NCBI RefSeq assembly: GCF_003056055.1
Contig: NZ_PYFP01000003.1
Coordinates: forward strand, 1 to 64,000
Origin: Glaciimonas sp. PCH181
Lineage (GTDB): Bacteria; Pseudomonadota; Gammaproteobacteria; Burkholderiales; Burkholderiaceae_D
Direction: 5' to 3'
DNA length: 64,000 nucleotides
Shown here: in pieces, positions 12,774 to 21,231 of the stretch
How the letters are laid out: the number at the start of each line of letters is the position of its first letter
How positions within the stretch are numbered: the first letter of the stretch is position 1
Translations under genes and position numbers: made by a program
The notes under the pieces: model-generated
Databases searched by the model: none
Told to the model about the DNA's origin: nothing
The model's input: the letters and a program-made list of their open reading frames with translations, nothing else

Positions 12774-14021
12774 ATGACTTCCCAACAAGCTAAGCACATG
12801 GATAGCGGCGCGCAAATCATGCAATGGTCTGAGGATTTGGCGCAACACACCGAAGTAGCAGGCATGCTTACTCGCACATATTTGACCCCTGCCCACCACG
12901 CAGCGGCGGCGCAACTGGCCGAATGGATGTGTGAGGCGGGGATGCAGGTTAGACGCGATATGGCCGGCAACGTGATCGGCCGCTATGAAGCAATTACACC
13001 AAACGCCCCCGCGCTGATCACCGGCTCGCATTTCGACTCGGTCCGCAACGGTGGAAAATATGACGGCAACCTTGGCATCCTGCTACCGATTGCCTGTATT
13101 AAACAGTGGCACGCCATCGGCAAGCGCTTCCCTTTTGCGCTCGAAGTGATCGGCTTCGCTGAGGAAGAAGGGGTGCGCTTTAAAGCAACCTTATTAGGCA
13201 GTCGGGCCGCGGCAGGCACTTTTGACATGGGTGTGCTCGACAATCTGGATGATGCCGGACTCAGCATGCGCGAAGTGATGGCCGCTTCCGGATTCCATGC
13301 GGTCGGCCTTGCCAAGGCAGCGTATGCACCGGAATCAGTACTCGCTTTTGTAGAGGTACACATTGAACAAGGCCCGGTTCTGCTCAATGAACAATTACCG
13401 CTAGGCATCGTCACCGCGATTTCCGGCGCATCCCGTTTCATGGTCGAAATCGATGGCCTCGCCGGACATGCAGGAACAGTGCCGATGGAAATGCGGCGCG
13501 ATGCAGCCATGGCCGGGGCAGAAATCGGTCTATGTATAGAAAGACGGTGCCATGGCACAGCAGGATTAGTGGGGACGGTGGGGCAGTTTACTGTGCCTAA
13601 CGGTGCTGCCAACGTGGTTCCAGGCAAAGCGATTTTTTCTATTGATATCCGGGCTGGCGATGACGCTGTGCGGCTGGCGGCAGTGACAGATGTCCTAGCT
13701 GAAATGAACAAAATAGGTCAACGCCGTAACGTCGTTATCCGCGCCAGACAAACCCATGATGCCGTTAGCGTGCCGTGCGCCCCTTGGTTACAGCAGCAAT
13801 TGGCATCGGCCATCGCATCCTCCGAAATCCCCGTGCGCTACCTTCCTTCAGGTGCCGGTCATGATGCGATGGCAATGGCGGCAATCACCGATGTTGCAAT
13901 GCTATTTGTCCGTTGCGGTAACGGTGGTATTAGCCACCATCCCGACGAAATCATGACCACAGAGGACGCCGCCCTCGCCTCACAGGCGTTTAGCTATTTT
14001 GTCGAACACTTTGCGAAATAG
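12774..14021 (+). CDS. M20-family Zn-dependent carbamoylase / allantoate amidohydrolase-like hydrolase
   Basis: 416 residues of the hydantoinase/carbamoylase group of M20 peptidases. These enzymes hydrolyse N-carbamoyl amino acids, allantoate or ureidoglycine derivatives, releasing CO2 and ammonia. Metal ligands are visible: His86 in GSHFDS, Asp97 in GGKYDGNLG, the Glu pair in AEEEGVRF, His in HIEQGPVL and a final His in ISHHPDE. The dimerisation-domain motif GLAGHAGTVPM is also present. The start at ATG 12774 follows AAGGAG. The gene runs into the ammonia-lyase with 77 bases between, so they probably form an operon. Substrate cannot be read from sequence; the neighbour suggests an N-carbamoyl or ureido product of amino-acid or imidazole breakdown. 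Confidence 0.9.
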   Translation: MTSQQAKHMDSGAQIMQWSEDLAQHTEVAGMLTRTYLTPAHHAAAAQLAEWMCEAGMQVRRDMAGNVIGRYEAITPNAPALITGSHFDSVRNGGKYDGNLGILLPIACIKQWHAIGKRFPFALEVIGFAEEEGVRFKATLLGSRAAAGTFDMGVLDNLDDAGLSMREVMAASGFHAVGLAKAAYAPESVLAFVEVHIEQGPVLLNEQLPLGIVTAISGASRFMVEIDGLAGHAGTVPMEMRRDAAMAGAEIGLCIERRCHGTAGLVGTVGQFTVPNGAANVVPGKAIFSIDIRAGDDAVRLAAVTDVLAEMNKIGQRRNVVIRARQTHDAVSVPCAPWLQQQLASAIASSEIPVRYLPSGAGHDAMAMAAITDVAMLFVRCGNGGISHHPDEIMTTEDAALASQAFSYFVEHFAK

Positions 14022-14098
14022 CGCCATCGGAAATACCGCAACTAATTAAACCTCTCTCACTAACTATTAGCAACGCAATCTCAGAATCGGAAAGAAAA

Positions 14099-15730
14099 AT
14101 GACCAATACAACTCTCACCATTGATGGCTTTACTCTCACCGCAGCGCAGGTTATGAGCGTCGCCCGTGCGCCGCATGTCAGCGTCACGCTGGCAGATTCT
14201 TCCCGCGCTGCATTGAAAGAAAGCCGCGATTATATTGAGTCGACCTGGATGCATGACGATGCGCCGATGATGTACAGTTTTAATACCGGCGTCGGTTTGC
14301 TCAAAGATACGCGGATCAAGGTCGAACACATTGCGCTGTTTCAGACGCAATTGATCAAAGCCCATTGCGCCGGTATTGGCGAGCCATTTTCAGAAGAAGT
14401 CAGCCGCGCCACAATGTTGCTGCGCGCCAATGCGTTTGCCAGTAATTACTCCGCGCCACGGGTTGAAGTGGTGGACCGGTTGCTGGCGTTTCTGAACGCC
14501 GGGATTCATCCGATCATGCCGCAAAAAGGTTCGGTCGGTGCCTCCGGTGACCTTGCGCCATTGTCGTATCTGGCCGCCGCGATCGCCGGGTTTGATGAGG
14601 CCGAAGTCATGTATCAGGGCCAGCGCATGCACGCGCCCGCCGCGATTACGAAGGCGGGGATCAGTCCGGTGAAATTCGATTTGCAGGCCAAAGATGCATC
14701 GGCGCTGATCAATGGTTGCACGGCCTCGCTGGCGGTTGCGGTGCTGGTCGCGCACGACGCCCGCAATTTGCTGACCGATGCGTGTTTGTCGCTGGGCCTG
14801 ACGCTGGAAGCGATGCGGGCCGAGATGGCGGCCTTTGATCCGCGGATTCAGCAAGCCCGTCCGCACGCCGGTCAGATCAAAACGGCGGCGGTCGTCCGCA
14901 AATTACTCAAAGGCTCGACCCGTACCACGCATGCCGCCCGTGCAGTGCAGTTTCCGGAAGAATCACGTCGTACCGATATTCCTTACAGCCCCCGGATTCA
15001 GGATGTGTATTCGTTGCGTTGCGCGCCGCAGGTGTATGGCCCGGTCTTCGACGCGCTCGATTACATCGACAATATCGTCGATAAAGAGATCAATTCGGCG
15101 ACCGATAATCCGTTGATTTTTGGCAAGGATGGCGGTGGTTTCGAGATCATTTCCGGCGGCAATTTCCACGGCCAATATCTGGCACAGGCGATGGATTTGA
15201 TGGCGATGGCGATCACCGACCTGGGCAGCATTTGCGAACGTCGCGTGGCGCGTTTGATCGATCCGACCCTCTCATGGGGCTTGCCGCGCAATTTGATGAG
15301 CGGCGTGCGCGGCGTCAATACCGGTTATCCGGTGGTGCAGTGTTCGCTGAGTTCGCTGGTGATGGAAAACCGCACATTGTGCATGCCGGGCAGCGTCGAT
15401 AGCATTCCAGCCAAGGGCAACAGCGAAGATCACGTCTCCAACTCGACCTGGTGTGCGCGCAAGGCAGCGACGGTGGTGGCGAATACCCAGTACATTATCG
15501 GCGTAGAAATGTTGCTGGCAGCGCAAGCATTGACGATGACCGAAGCATTATTGCCAGAGTTCGTGCTGGGTCAAGGAACGCAAGCCGCCTACGATGAAAT
15601 TCGTCGCCAGATTCCGGCGTGTCTGGATGGCGATCGCTGGTTTCATGATGACATTTTGATGGCGCAGTCGTTTGTGGTGAGCGGTTCGGTACGCGAGGCG
15701 GTGGCGGCTAAAATTGGTAATATCGTATAG
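14099..15730 (+). CDS. hutH: Histidine ammonia-lyase-family enzyme (MIO-dependent aromatic amino acid lyase)
   Basis: 543 residues, about 30 longer than usual HutH. The MIO cofactor triad Ala148-Ser149-Gly150 lies in GSVGASGDLAPLSYLA. Compared with Pseudomonas HAL, catalytic Tyr59 (YSFNTGVG), His89 (KAHCAG), Asn205, Tyr304 and Arg307 (YSLRC), Phe356 (GGNFHG) and Glu443 (NSEDHVS) are present. The His and Glu point to a histidine-like substrate rather than Phe. The insert around 272-300 and the divergent C-terminal third (PGSVDSIPAKGNSEDHVSN onward) differ from standard HutH. No hutU, hutI or hutG is nearby; the upstream partner is a carbamoylase. It could therefore act on histidine or a modified imidazole amino acid. 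A strong terminator follows. Confidence 0.85.
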   Translation: MTNTTLTIDGFTLTAAQVMSVARAPHVSVTLADSSRAALKESRDYIESTWMHDDAPMMYSFNTGVGLLKDTRIKVEHIALFQTQLIKAHCAGIGEPFSEEVSRATMLLRANAFASNYSAPRVEVVDRLLAFLNAGIHPIMPQKGSVGASGDLAPLSYLAAAIAGFDEAEVMYQGQRMHAPAAITKAGISPVKFDLQAKDASALINGCTASLAVAVLVAHDARNLLTDACLSLGLTLEAMRAEMAAFDPRIQQARPHAGQIKTAAVVRKLLKGSTRTTHAARAVQFPEESRRTDIPYSPRIQDVYSLRCAPQVYGPVFDALDYIDNIVDKEINSATDNPLIFGKDGGGFEIISGGNFHGQYLAQAMDLMAMAITDLGSICERRVARLIDPTLSWGLPRNLMSGVRGVNTGYPVVQCSLSSLVMENRTLCMPGSVDSIPAKGNSEDHVSNSTWCARKAATVVANTQYIIGVEMLLAAQALTMTEALLPEFVLGQGTQAAYDEIRRQIPACLDGDRWFHDDILMAQSFVVSGSVREAVAAKIGNIV

Positions 15731-15784
15731 CTAATTTAGCAATCCAGAGTGCAAATAAGCAACATTATTTCTGCCAAAGAAAAT

Positions 15785-15816
15785 GAAAATGCCACCAGAA
15801 AAATGGTGGCATTTTC
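15785..15816 (+). terminator. Rho-independent terminator after the ammonia-lyase gene
   Basis: GAAAATGCCACCA / TGGTGGCATTTTC, a 13-bp perfect stem with loop GAAAAA, 55 bases after the hutH stop. The ATTTTC arm gives a short T run. An in-frame ATG of the next gene at 15783 lies at the edge of this hairpin, which argues against using that ATG as the start. Confidence 0.8.
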
Positions 15817-15905
15817 ACGAGGTCCCGCAATCTTTGCAGCATTGTTGCGGATTTGATGAAAACACGACGATATTGTCTCATCGAACATGCTGGGTCATTG
15901 CTGCC

Positions 15906-18900
15906 ATGTTAACATCGCGCTTTGTCCCGCCGCACCTCTTCATGACCGAATCCACGCTAGCCCGTATCGATACACTCGCAGCCGTTGTTAATCCCGGCAT
16001 TCTGCTAGGACCTCTTCAACCAGAACTCATCCGCGATGAAATCCTCGCCGGCATTCTTGAGGCTACCGCTAAGCGTGTGCCGCAACAAATCGCGTGTATT
16101 TTCGGCGACCGCCGTATCACTTATCAAGAGCTCAATCACGCCGCCGACACCGCTGCCTCAAAACTGATTGAAGCTGGCGTTCATGCGGGGCAAATCGTCG
16201 GATTATGGCTGCCACGCGGGATTGATTTACTGATCATGCAAGCGGCAATCGCCAAAGCAGGCGCAGCATGGTTGCCGCTGGATGCAGACACGCCGGTCGA
16301 ACGGATCGCGGTTTGCCTCGAAGATGCACAAGCGCCGGGGATCGTCACCTGTGCGTCTTTTTCTGCACGATTAGAAAACTTCGGGCACAACATTTGGACG
16401 GCAGAAAATCTCCTTGCCGAGTCGTCTGCTCCGATGCAAAAACGTGCTGGCGTGATAGGAACACATCCCGCCTACGTCATTTATACCTCTGGCTCCACTG
16501 GCAAACCAAAGGGCATCGAAATCACGCAAGCCAGCATCTGCCATTTTTTACGCAGTGAAAATGCGGTGCTCGGCGTGCGAGGTACAGACCGCGTGTACCA
16601 AGGATTTTCAGTCGCGTTCGATATGTCTTTCGAAGAAATCTGGATCAGCTATCTGGTCGGCGCAACGCTATGGATCGCGCCAAAAGAACTGGCCTCCGAT
16701 CCTGAAGCGCTACCGCTTGCACTCGCTGCAAACAATGTTACCGTGCTGCACGCCGTGCCAACTTTACTAGCGCTATTCAATCAAGATATCCCAAGTCTGC
16801 GCCTGATCAATCTGGGTGGAGAAATGTGTCCGGAGGCGCTGGTAAATCGCTGGTCCAAGCCCGGTCGACAAATTTTCAATACTTACGGTCCGACTGAAAT
16901 CACTGTATCTGCCAGTCTGGCCGCATTGCGCGCCAATGAACCGGTGACAATCGGCGTGCCATTGCCAAACTACGGCATGCTGATTATCAATCCCGCGATC
17001 GAACATGGTTTGACGCTATTGCCACGTGGCGAGGTCGGCGAACTCTGCATTACAGGACCTGGCGTCGCCGCTGGCTATCTGGGGCGCCCCGATCTGACGG
17101 CAGAAAAATTCTTAAGCAATCCATGGGCCTGTGGCGACTACGACAGCCGCTTGTATCGCACTGGCGATCTGGCCCGAATCGATGACGATGGACGCGTGCA
17201 ATGTTTAGGCCGCACGGATGATCAAGTCAAGATTCGCGGCTTTCGGGTCGAATTGGGAGAAATCGAAGAAGTATTAGCGCGCCAACCCGGCGTTGGAACT
17301 GCTGCGGTCATTCTGCGTAATGATGACGGTATCGATCAACTAATCGCCTTCATCGTGCCGGAAAACGGCGTCGAGATTGCCGCCAGCGTCCTCCGCAACA
17401 GTTTAGGCAAACTTCTCCCTCCTTACATGGTGCCCGGCTTTTTTGAAATGATGCGCGAAATGCCGCGACTCACTTCAGGAAAAATTGATAGAAAAGCGCT
17501 TAAAGTTCGTCCCTTAACCGTCGTAAGTGGCAGTCAAACGAGTGCTGGTTCCGACACTGCAGAAACCCCGGCAGAAGAAGCGCTGTTTGCTGCGCTAACC
17601 AAACTTTTCCCCGGTCAGGCAATTCGCCGCGATGCTGATTTCTTTACAGATCTTGGCGGCCATTCGTTGTTTGCGGCCCGGCTAGCTTCAGCTTTACGCA
17701 CCGATCCGCGCTTTGCGCACGTCACTGTGCGCGATATCTATATGAATCGAGTGGTCGGCAAAATCGCTGCCGTATTATCGGAAGAACATGAAATTGCTGC
17801 CGCCGTCGATACCCGCTGGATCCCGCCCTCGGTTGTAAAACGTTGGGTCTGCGGCGCGGCGCAAGCAGCGGCCGTACCTTGGCTGGTAGCAATGCGCATG
17901 ATGCAATGGCTCGCGCCCTTTTTTACTTATCACTTTTTTACCGGCGATCCTGACGACTCCATCCTGCGCGCCATTGCCTTCTCGGTCGGCGTCTTTGTGC
18001 TAGCAACATTTTTTGAGTTCGCCATCGCCATCGCCGCCAAGTGGCTCATTCTCGGTCGTGTCAAACCTGGACGTTATCCACTATGGGGCTTGACCTACTA
18101 TCGCTGGTGGCTTACCGACCGCCTGATTGAAGCAGCCCCCACTTATTTACTGAGCGGATCGTCGATTTACACCTGGTGGCTACGTGCACTGGGTGCGCGA
18201 ATCGGCTCAGAAGTTCTGATTGGCTCGATCACCTTACGCAGCCACGATTTGCTGGTCATTGAAGACGGCGCGACCGTCGGTAACGCCGTTAATTTTGAAA
18301 ACGCGCGGGTTGAGCATGGCGAATTGCGTCTGGGGCGAATCGTCATTGGCCGTGAAGCCTGCGTCGGCTCTTACGCCGTGCTGGAAGGCAATACCAACAT
18401 TGGCGAATACGGTCATCTCGATGGCCAGTCTGCACTGAGCGATGGTCAGTCCGTACCGGCCGAACGTATTTGGGGCGGCTCACCAGCGCGCGACATGGGT
18501 GCTTTTGACCGACGCGCCAACCCACCGCGCCCGCCTGTGACACGCAAACGTCAAGTCGGCGAATCAGTCTTCTTCCTGTTAGGCGGCTTACTGATTACCA
18601 CGCTGTTCTTTATGCCGGTGTTTCCGAGCTTTATTCTGATCGACTGGCTGGATAATTACGATCGTTTCCCTTGGCTGCAAAGTAACCGGCTGACATTCCA
18701 ATTAACCAAATATTTTGTCATGGCATTTCCGGCAACGGCCGTTTTAATCATTTGCACCGCCCTACTTTCAGCAGGAATCCGCTGGAGTATTTTGCCTCGG
18801 CTTAAAGCCGGTAGCTGGCCAGTGCGCAGCAATAAATATTGCAGCAAATGGCTGGTCAATCAGATTCAAGAATCTAGCCTAAGCGTATTGCATGGCGTCT

Positions 18901-19979
18901 ACGCCACTGTTTATGCGCCGCTCTGGTATCGCTTACTGGGCGCAAAAGTCGGTCGCGGCGCTGAAATTTCGACTGCGCTAGGCGTGGTGCCGGATATGTT
19001 AACGCTAGGCGAAGAAACCTTTATCGCAGACGCAGTCCTGTTGGGTGACGAACAAATCGATGGCGGCTGGATGCGTATGCAGCCGACTGTCATCTCGCGC
19101 CGCAGTTTTGTGGGCAATGGCGCCTACATTCCAGATGGCACCACGTTGCCGGAAAACGTCCTGATTGGCGTGCACACCCGCGCACCCGCGAACGACAAAA
19201 TGCGTAACGGCGACACTTGGCTAGGTTCGCCCCCAATCAATCTCCCTGCACGCGAAGAAGTCAGCGGCTTCCCTGAACATTTAACGTTCCGGCCATCCAA
19301 ACGCCGCCGTCTTGGACGTGGCCTGGTGGAAGCGTTCCGCATCGTCTCGCCGCACGCGATTGTGATTGCAGTCGGCTATACCTTAGTCTTAAATCTAATG
19401 CCGCTGGCAGGCGCTGGATTATGGGGCGAAGTCATCTGGTTACTGACTTTATCGGGACTGATGTACGGCGTCGGCACTTTCATTTGGATCGTATGTATAA
19501 AGTGGCTGCTGCTAAAACGTTACCGCAAATGCAGCGTGCCGATGTGGACACCATTCGTTTGGCTATCCGAGGGCGTCACCAATCTATACGAGGGAATTGC
19601 CGTCCCGAATCTGCTAAATTATCTGCGCGGCACACCTTGGCTACCGATCGCTTTCAGAATGTTGGGATCCAAGATTGGACGCGGCGTCTATCTGAACACC
19701 ACCGACATTACCGAGTTCGATTGCGTCTCCATCGGAGATCACAGTGAACTGAATGCCTTCGCTTGCCCGCAAACACACTTGTTTGAAGACCGGGTAATGA
19801 AAGTTGATCACGTCACTATCGGCAGCCGGGTGTATATGGGGCCGCGTAGTGCCGTGCTATATAGCGCGATTGTCGGCGACAACGCCAAATTGGGCGCGCT
19901 GACATTAGTGATGAAGGGCGAACATATCCCCGCAGGCACTAGCTGGCGCGGTTGTCCGGCAGCGCCTGAACGTCGTTAA
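15906..19979 (+). CDS. Pls/PosA-family non-ribosomal peptide synthetase (A-T-membrane-LbH)
   Basis: 1357 residues from ATG 15906 (ATG 15942 is also possible; neither has a strong ribosome site). Order: adenylation domain (about 45-535) with YTSGSTGKPKG at 193-203, NTYGPTE, YRTGDL, IRGFRVELGEIE and SGKIDRKAL (Lys526); thiolation domain with phosphopantetheine Ser587 in DLGGHSLF; then three repeats, each a pair of membrane helices (about 650-715, 888-959, 1148-1204) followed by a left-handed beta-helix-like soluble domain (about 760-864, 1009-1109, 1254-1354). This is the plan of epsilon-poly-L-lysine synthetase, where the C-terminal domains join monomers at the membrane. Hand alignment gives the pocket code D-M-E-H-I-L-T-V-S-K; the Glu suggests a basic amino acid. 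The product is probably a cationic homopolymer, but this is inferred. The gene stands alone. Confidence 0.88.
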   Translation: MLTSRFVPPHLFMTESTLARIDTLAAVVNPGILLGPLQPELIRDEILAGILEATAKRVPQQIACIFGDRRITYQELNHAADTAASKLIEAGVHAGQIVGLWLPRGIDLLIMQAAIAKAGAAWLPLDADTPVERIAVCLEDAQAPGIVTCASFSARLENFGHNIWTAENLLAESSAPMQKRAGVIGTHPAYVIYTSGSTGKPKGIEITQASICHFLRSENAVLGVRGTDRVYQGFSVAFDMSFEEIWISYLVGATLWIAPKELASDPEALPLALAANNVTVLHAVPTLLALFNQDIPSLRLINLGGEMCPEALVNRWSKPGRQIFNTYGPTEITVSASLAALRANEPVTIGVPLPNYGMLIINPAIEHGLTLLPRGEVGELCITGPGVAAGYLGRPDLTAEKFLSNPWACGDYDSRLYRTGDLARIDDDGRVQCLGRTDDQVKIRGFRVELGEIEEVLARQPGVGTAAVILRNDDGIDQLIAFIVPENGVEIAASVLRNSLGKLLPPYMVPGFFEMMREMPRLTSGKIDRKALKVRPLTVVSGSQTSAGSDTAETPAEEALFAALTKLFPGQAIRRDADFFTDLGGHSLFAARLASALRTDPRFAHVTVRDIYMNRVVGKIAAVLSEEHEIAAAVDTRWIPPSVVKRWVCGAAQAAAVPWLVAMRMMQWLAPFFTYHFFTGDPDDSILRAIAFSVGVFVLATFFEFAIAIAAKWLILGRVKPGRYPLWGLTYYRWWLTDRLIEAAPTYLLSGSSIYTWWLRALGARIGSEVLIGSITLRSHDLLVIEDGATVGNAVNFENARVEHGELRLGRIVIGREACVGSYAVLEGNTNIGEYGHLDGQSALSDGQSVPAERIWGGSPARDMGAFDRRANPPRPPVTRKRQVGESVFFLLGGLLITTLFFMPVFPSFILIDWLDNYDRFPWLQSNRLTFQLTKYFVMAFPATAVLIICTALLSAGIRWSILPRLKAGSWPVRSNKYCSKWLVNQIQESSLSVLHGVYATVYAPLWYRLLGAKVGRGAEISTALGVVPDMLTLGEETFIADAVLLGDEQIDGGWMRMQPTVISRRSFVGNGAYIPDGTTLPENVLIGVHTRAPANDKMRNGDTWLGSPPINLPAREEVSGFPEHLTFRPSKRRRLGRGLVEAFRIVSPHAIVIAVGYTLVLNLMPLAGAGLWGEVIWLLTLSGLMYGVGTFIWIVCIKWLLLKRYRKCSVPMWTPFVWLSEGVTNLYEGIAVPNLLNYLRGTPWLPIAFRMLGSKIGRGVYLNTTDITEFDCVSIGDHSELNAFACPQTHLFEDRVMKVDHVTIGSRVYMGPRSAVLYSAIVGDNAKLGALTLVMKGEHIPAGTSWRGCPAAPERR

Positions 19980-19995
19980 GCGAAGTGAAATTCAG

Positions 19996-20058
19996 GCGGG
20001 ATAATCACGAACTTATCCCGCATTACGGCTTGGCGCGGCATCAGTCCGCGCCAATTTA
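19996..20058 (+). terminator. Two hairpins between the NRPS gene and arfB
   Basis: GCGGGATAA / TTATCCCGC (19996-20021) and TTGGCGCGG / CCGCGCCAA (20030-20054), the second followed by TTT. They lie between convergent genes and probably end both transcripts, though neither has a long T run. Confidence 0.5.
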
Positions 20059-20074
20059 AAAACTACACTACGAA

Positions 20075-20512
20075 CTACACCACCACTTTCCCACGCATCG
20101 CTTTATCATGACCCCGCCGGGTTTTCCTTTCAACCCGCTTCAACTGAGACGAAAAGCTGGGTTTAGTCGGACGGCGTCGTTTCGGTACGACAGTGACCGC
20201 CAACAGTAGCGCCTGTAACCGTTGCAAAGCATCCAGTTTATTTTGCTCCTGACTACGTGATTGTTGCGCCTTCAGAATGACGACACCATCCTTGGTAATC
20301 CGCTGATCATTCAACGCCAACAGTTTTTCTTTGTAAATGTCTGGCAGCGATGAAGCATTAATATCAAAACGCAGATGAATCGCCGAAGAGACCTTATTCA
20401 CATTCTGGCCGCCCGGTCCTTGCGCCCGCACGCCCGTCATCTCAATCTCGGAAAGAGGAATGGCAAGACCCGCGTCAATACGCAGCAAATTTTGATCATT
20501 AGGAGGAAACAT
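20075..20512 (-). CDS. arfB: Alternative ribosome-rescue factor B (peptidyl-tRNA hydrolase)
   Basis: 145 residues (E. coli ArfB/YaeJ is 140). It releases peptides from ribosomes stalled on mRNAs without a stop codon. The catalytic GGQ is at 34-36 in GPGGQNVNKVSSA, within a release-factor domain-3-like fold. The C-terminal tail, rich in Lys and Arg (KRRRPTKPSF, KRVERKTRRGHDKAMRGK), is the part that inserts into the empty mRNA channel. The length and the tail separate it from full release factors. The ATG at 20512 follows AGGAGG-like sequence (AGGAGGAAAC in the minus direction would be TTTGATCATTAGGAGGAAAC on plus and does not apply), so the start is chosen by family fit. Convergent with the NRPS gene. 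Confidence 0.93.
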   Translation of the reverse strand: MFPPNDQNLLRIDAGLAIPLSEIEMTGVRAQGPGGQNVNKVSSAIHLRFDINASSLPDIYKEKLLALNDQRITKDGVVILKAQQSRSQEQNKLDALQRLQALLLAVTVVPKRRRPTKPSFSSQLKRVERKTRRGHDKAMRGKVVV

Positions 20513-20620
20513 TTGGCCTATTATATTGGTAAAATTTATCGCAACTCAGGCATGCCGCACAATCCAATACTGCGATATAACAGGCGCGGTTTATTTTAGC
20601 TACCACCAAGAGATTCCTTG

Positions 20621-21214
20621 ATGCGCAGATCGATAATGAAATGTGACTGGGCCGGTTGGTTACTTCTAATGCTAACCTTGTCTTTTAGCGCAGTATGTTC
20701 TGCCGCCGAGCGCTATCAAATTGATCCCGATCACACCTTTTCTTCTTTTGAATATAACCATTGGGGCTTATCAACGCAACGGAATCGCTTCGATACCACT
20801 AGCGGGTTTATCGAACTGGATCAAACCGCAGGCACAGGACAGGTCATGATCGAGATCGATGCCGGTTCGATTAACACCGGCACCGAGTTATTCAACAAAA
20901 CTTTGCGGGGAAGCCAATTTTTTGATGTGGAAAAATATCCGAAAATTCGATTTACCTCTAACCACTTAATATTCGATGGCGAAAACCTGAAGCAAATCGA
21001 AGGTGACCTCACCATTAAAGATATTACCCGCACGGTGACATTGGAGATTACCAATTTTAATTGTCGCTTTATGCTGCTATATGGCAAACGCGCATGCGGA
21101 GCGAATGGTTTTGTTGAAATTCTTCGCAGCGACTATCATTTAGGACGCTTCGTCCCTTTCGTCAGCGATGCAGTGACACTTCATATCGTTGTCGAGGCGA
21201 TCAAGGAATATTGA
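20621..21214 (+). CDS. YceI-family periplasmic protein
   Basis: 197 residues. A signal peptide covers about 1-28 (positive start, then WLLLMLTLSFSAVCSAAERY with cleavage after SAA or SA). The mature part is a YceI lipocalin-like beta barrel: YQIDPDHTFSSFEYNHWG opening, FNKTLRGSQFFDVEKYP, GDLTIKDITRTVTLEI. YceI proteins bind long isoprenoid or fatty chains in the periplasm and are often induced by stress or acid; the exact role is unknown. Start at ATG 20621 is preceded by AAGAGA; ATG 20636 is an alternative. Two Cys in the second half (NCRFMLLYGKRACGA) may form a disulfide. Confidence 0.9.
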   Translation: MRRSIMKCDWAGWLLLMLTLSFSAVCSAAERYQIDPDHTFSSFEYNHWGLSTQRNRFDTTSGFIELDQTAGTGQVMIEIDAGSINTGTELFNKTLRGSQFFDVEKYPKIRFTSNHLIFDGENLKQIEGDLTIKDITRTVTLEITNFNCRFMLLYGKRACGANGFVEILRSDYHLGRFVPFVSDAVTLHIVVEAIKEY

Positions 21215-21231
21215 AATCCATAATGTTCGCA

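Noticed and set aside
12983..13711. 242-residue frame antisense to the carbamoylase gene
   Set aside because: It is a shadow of a well-supported gene and its Ser/Pro/Ala-rich composition is typical of antisense frames.
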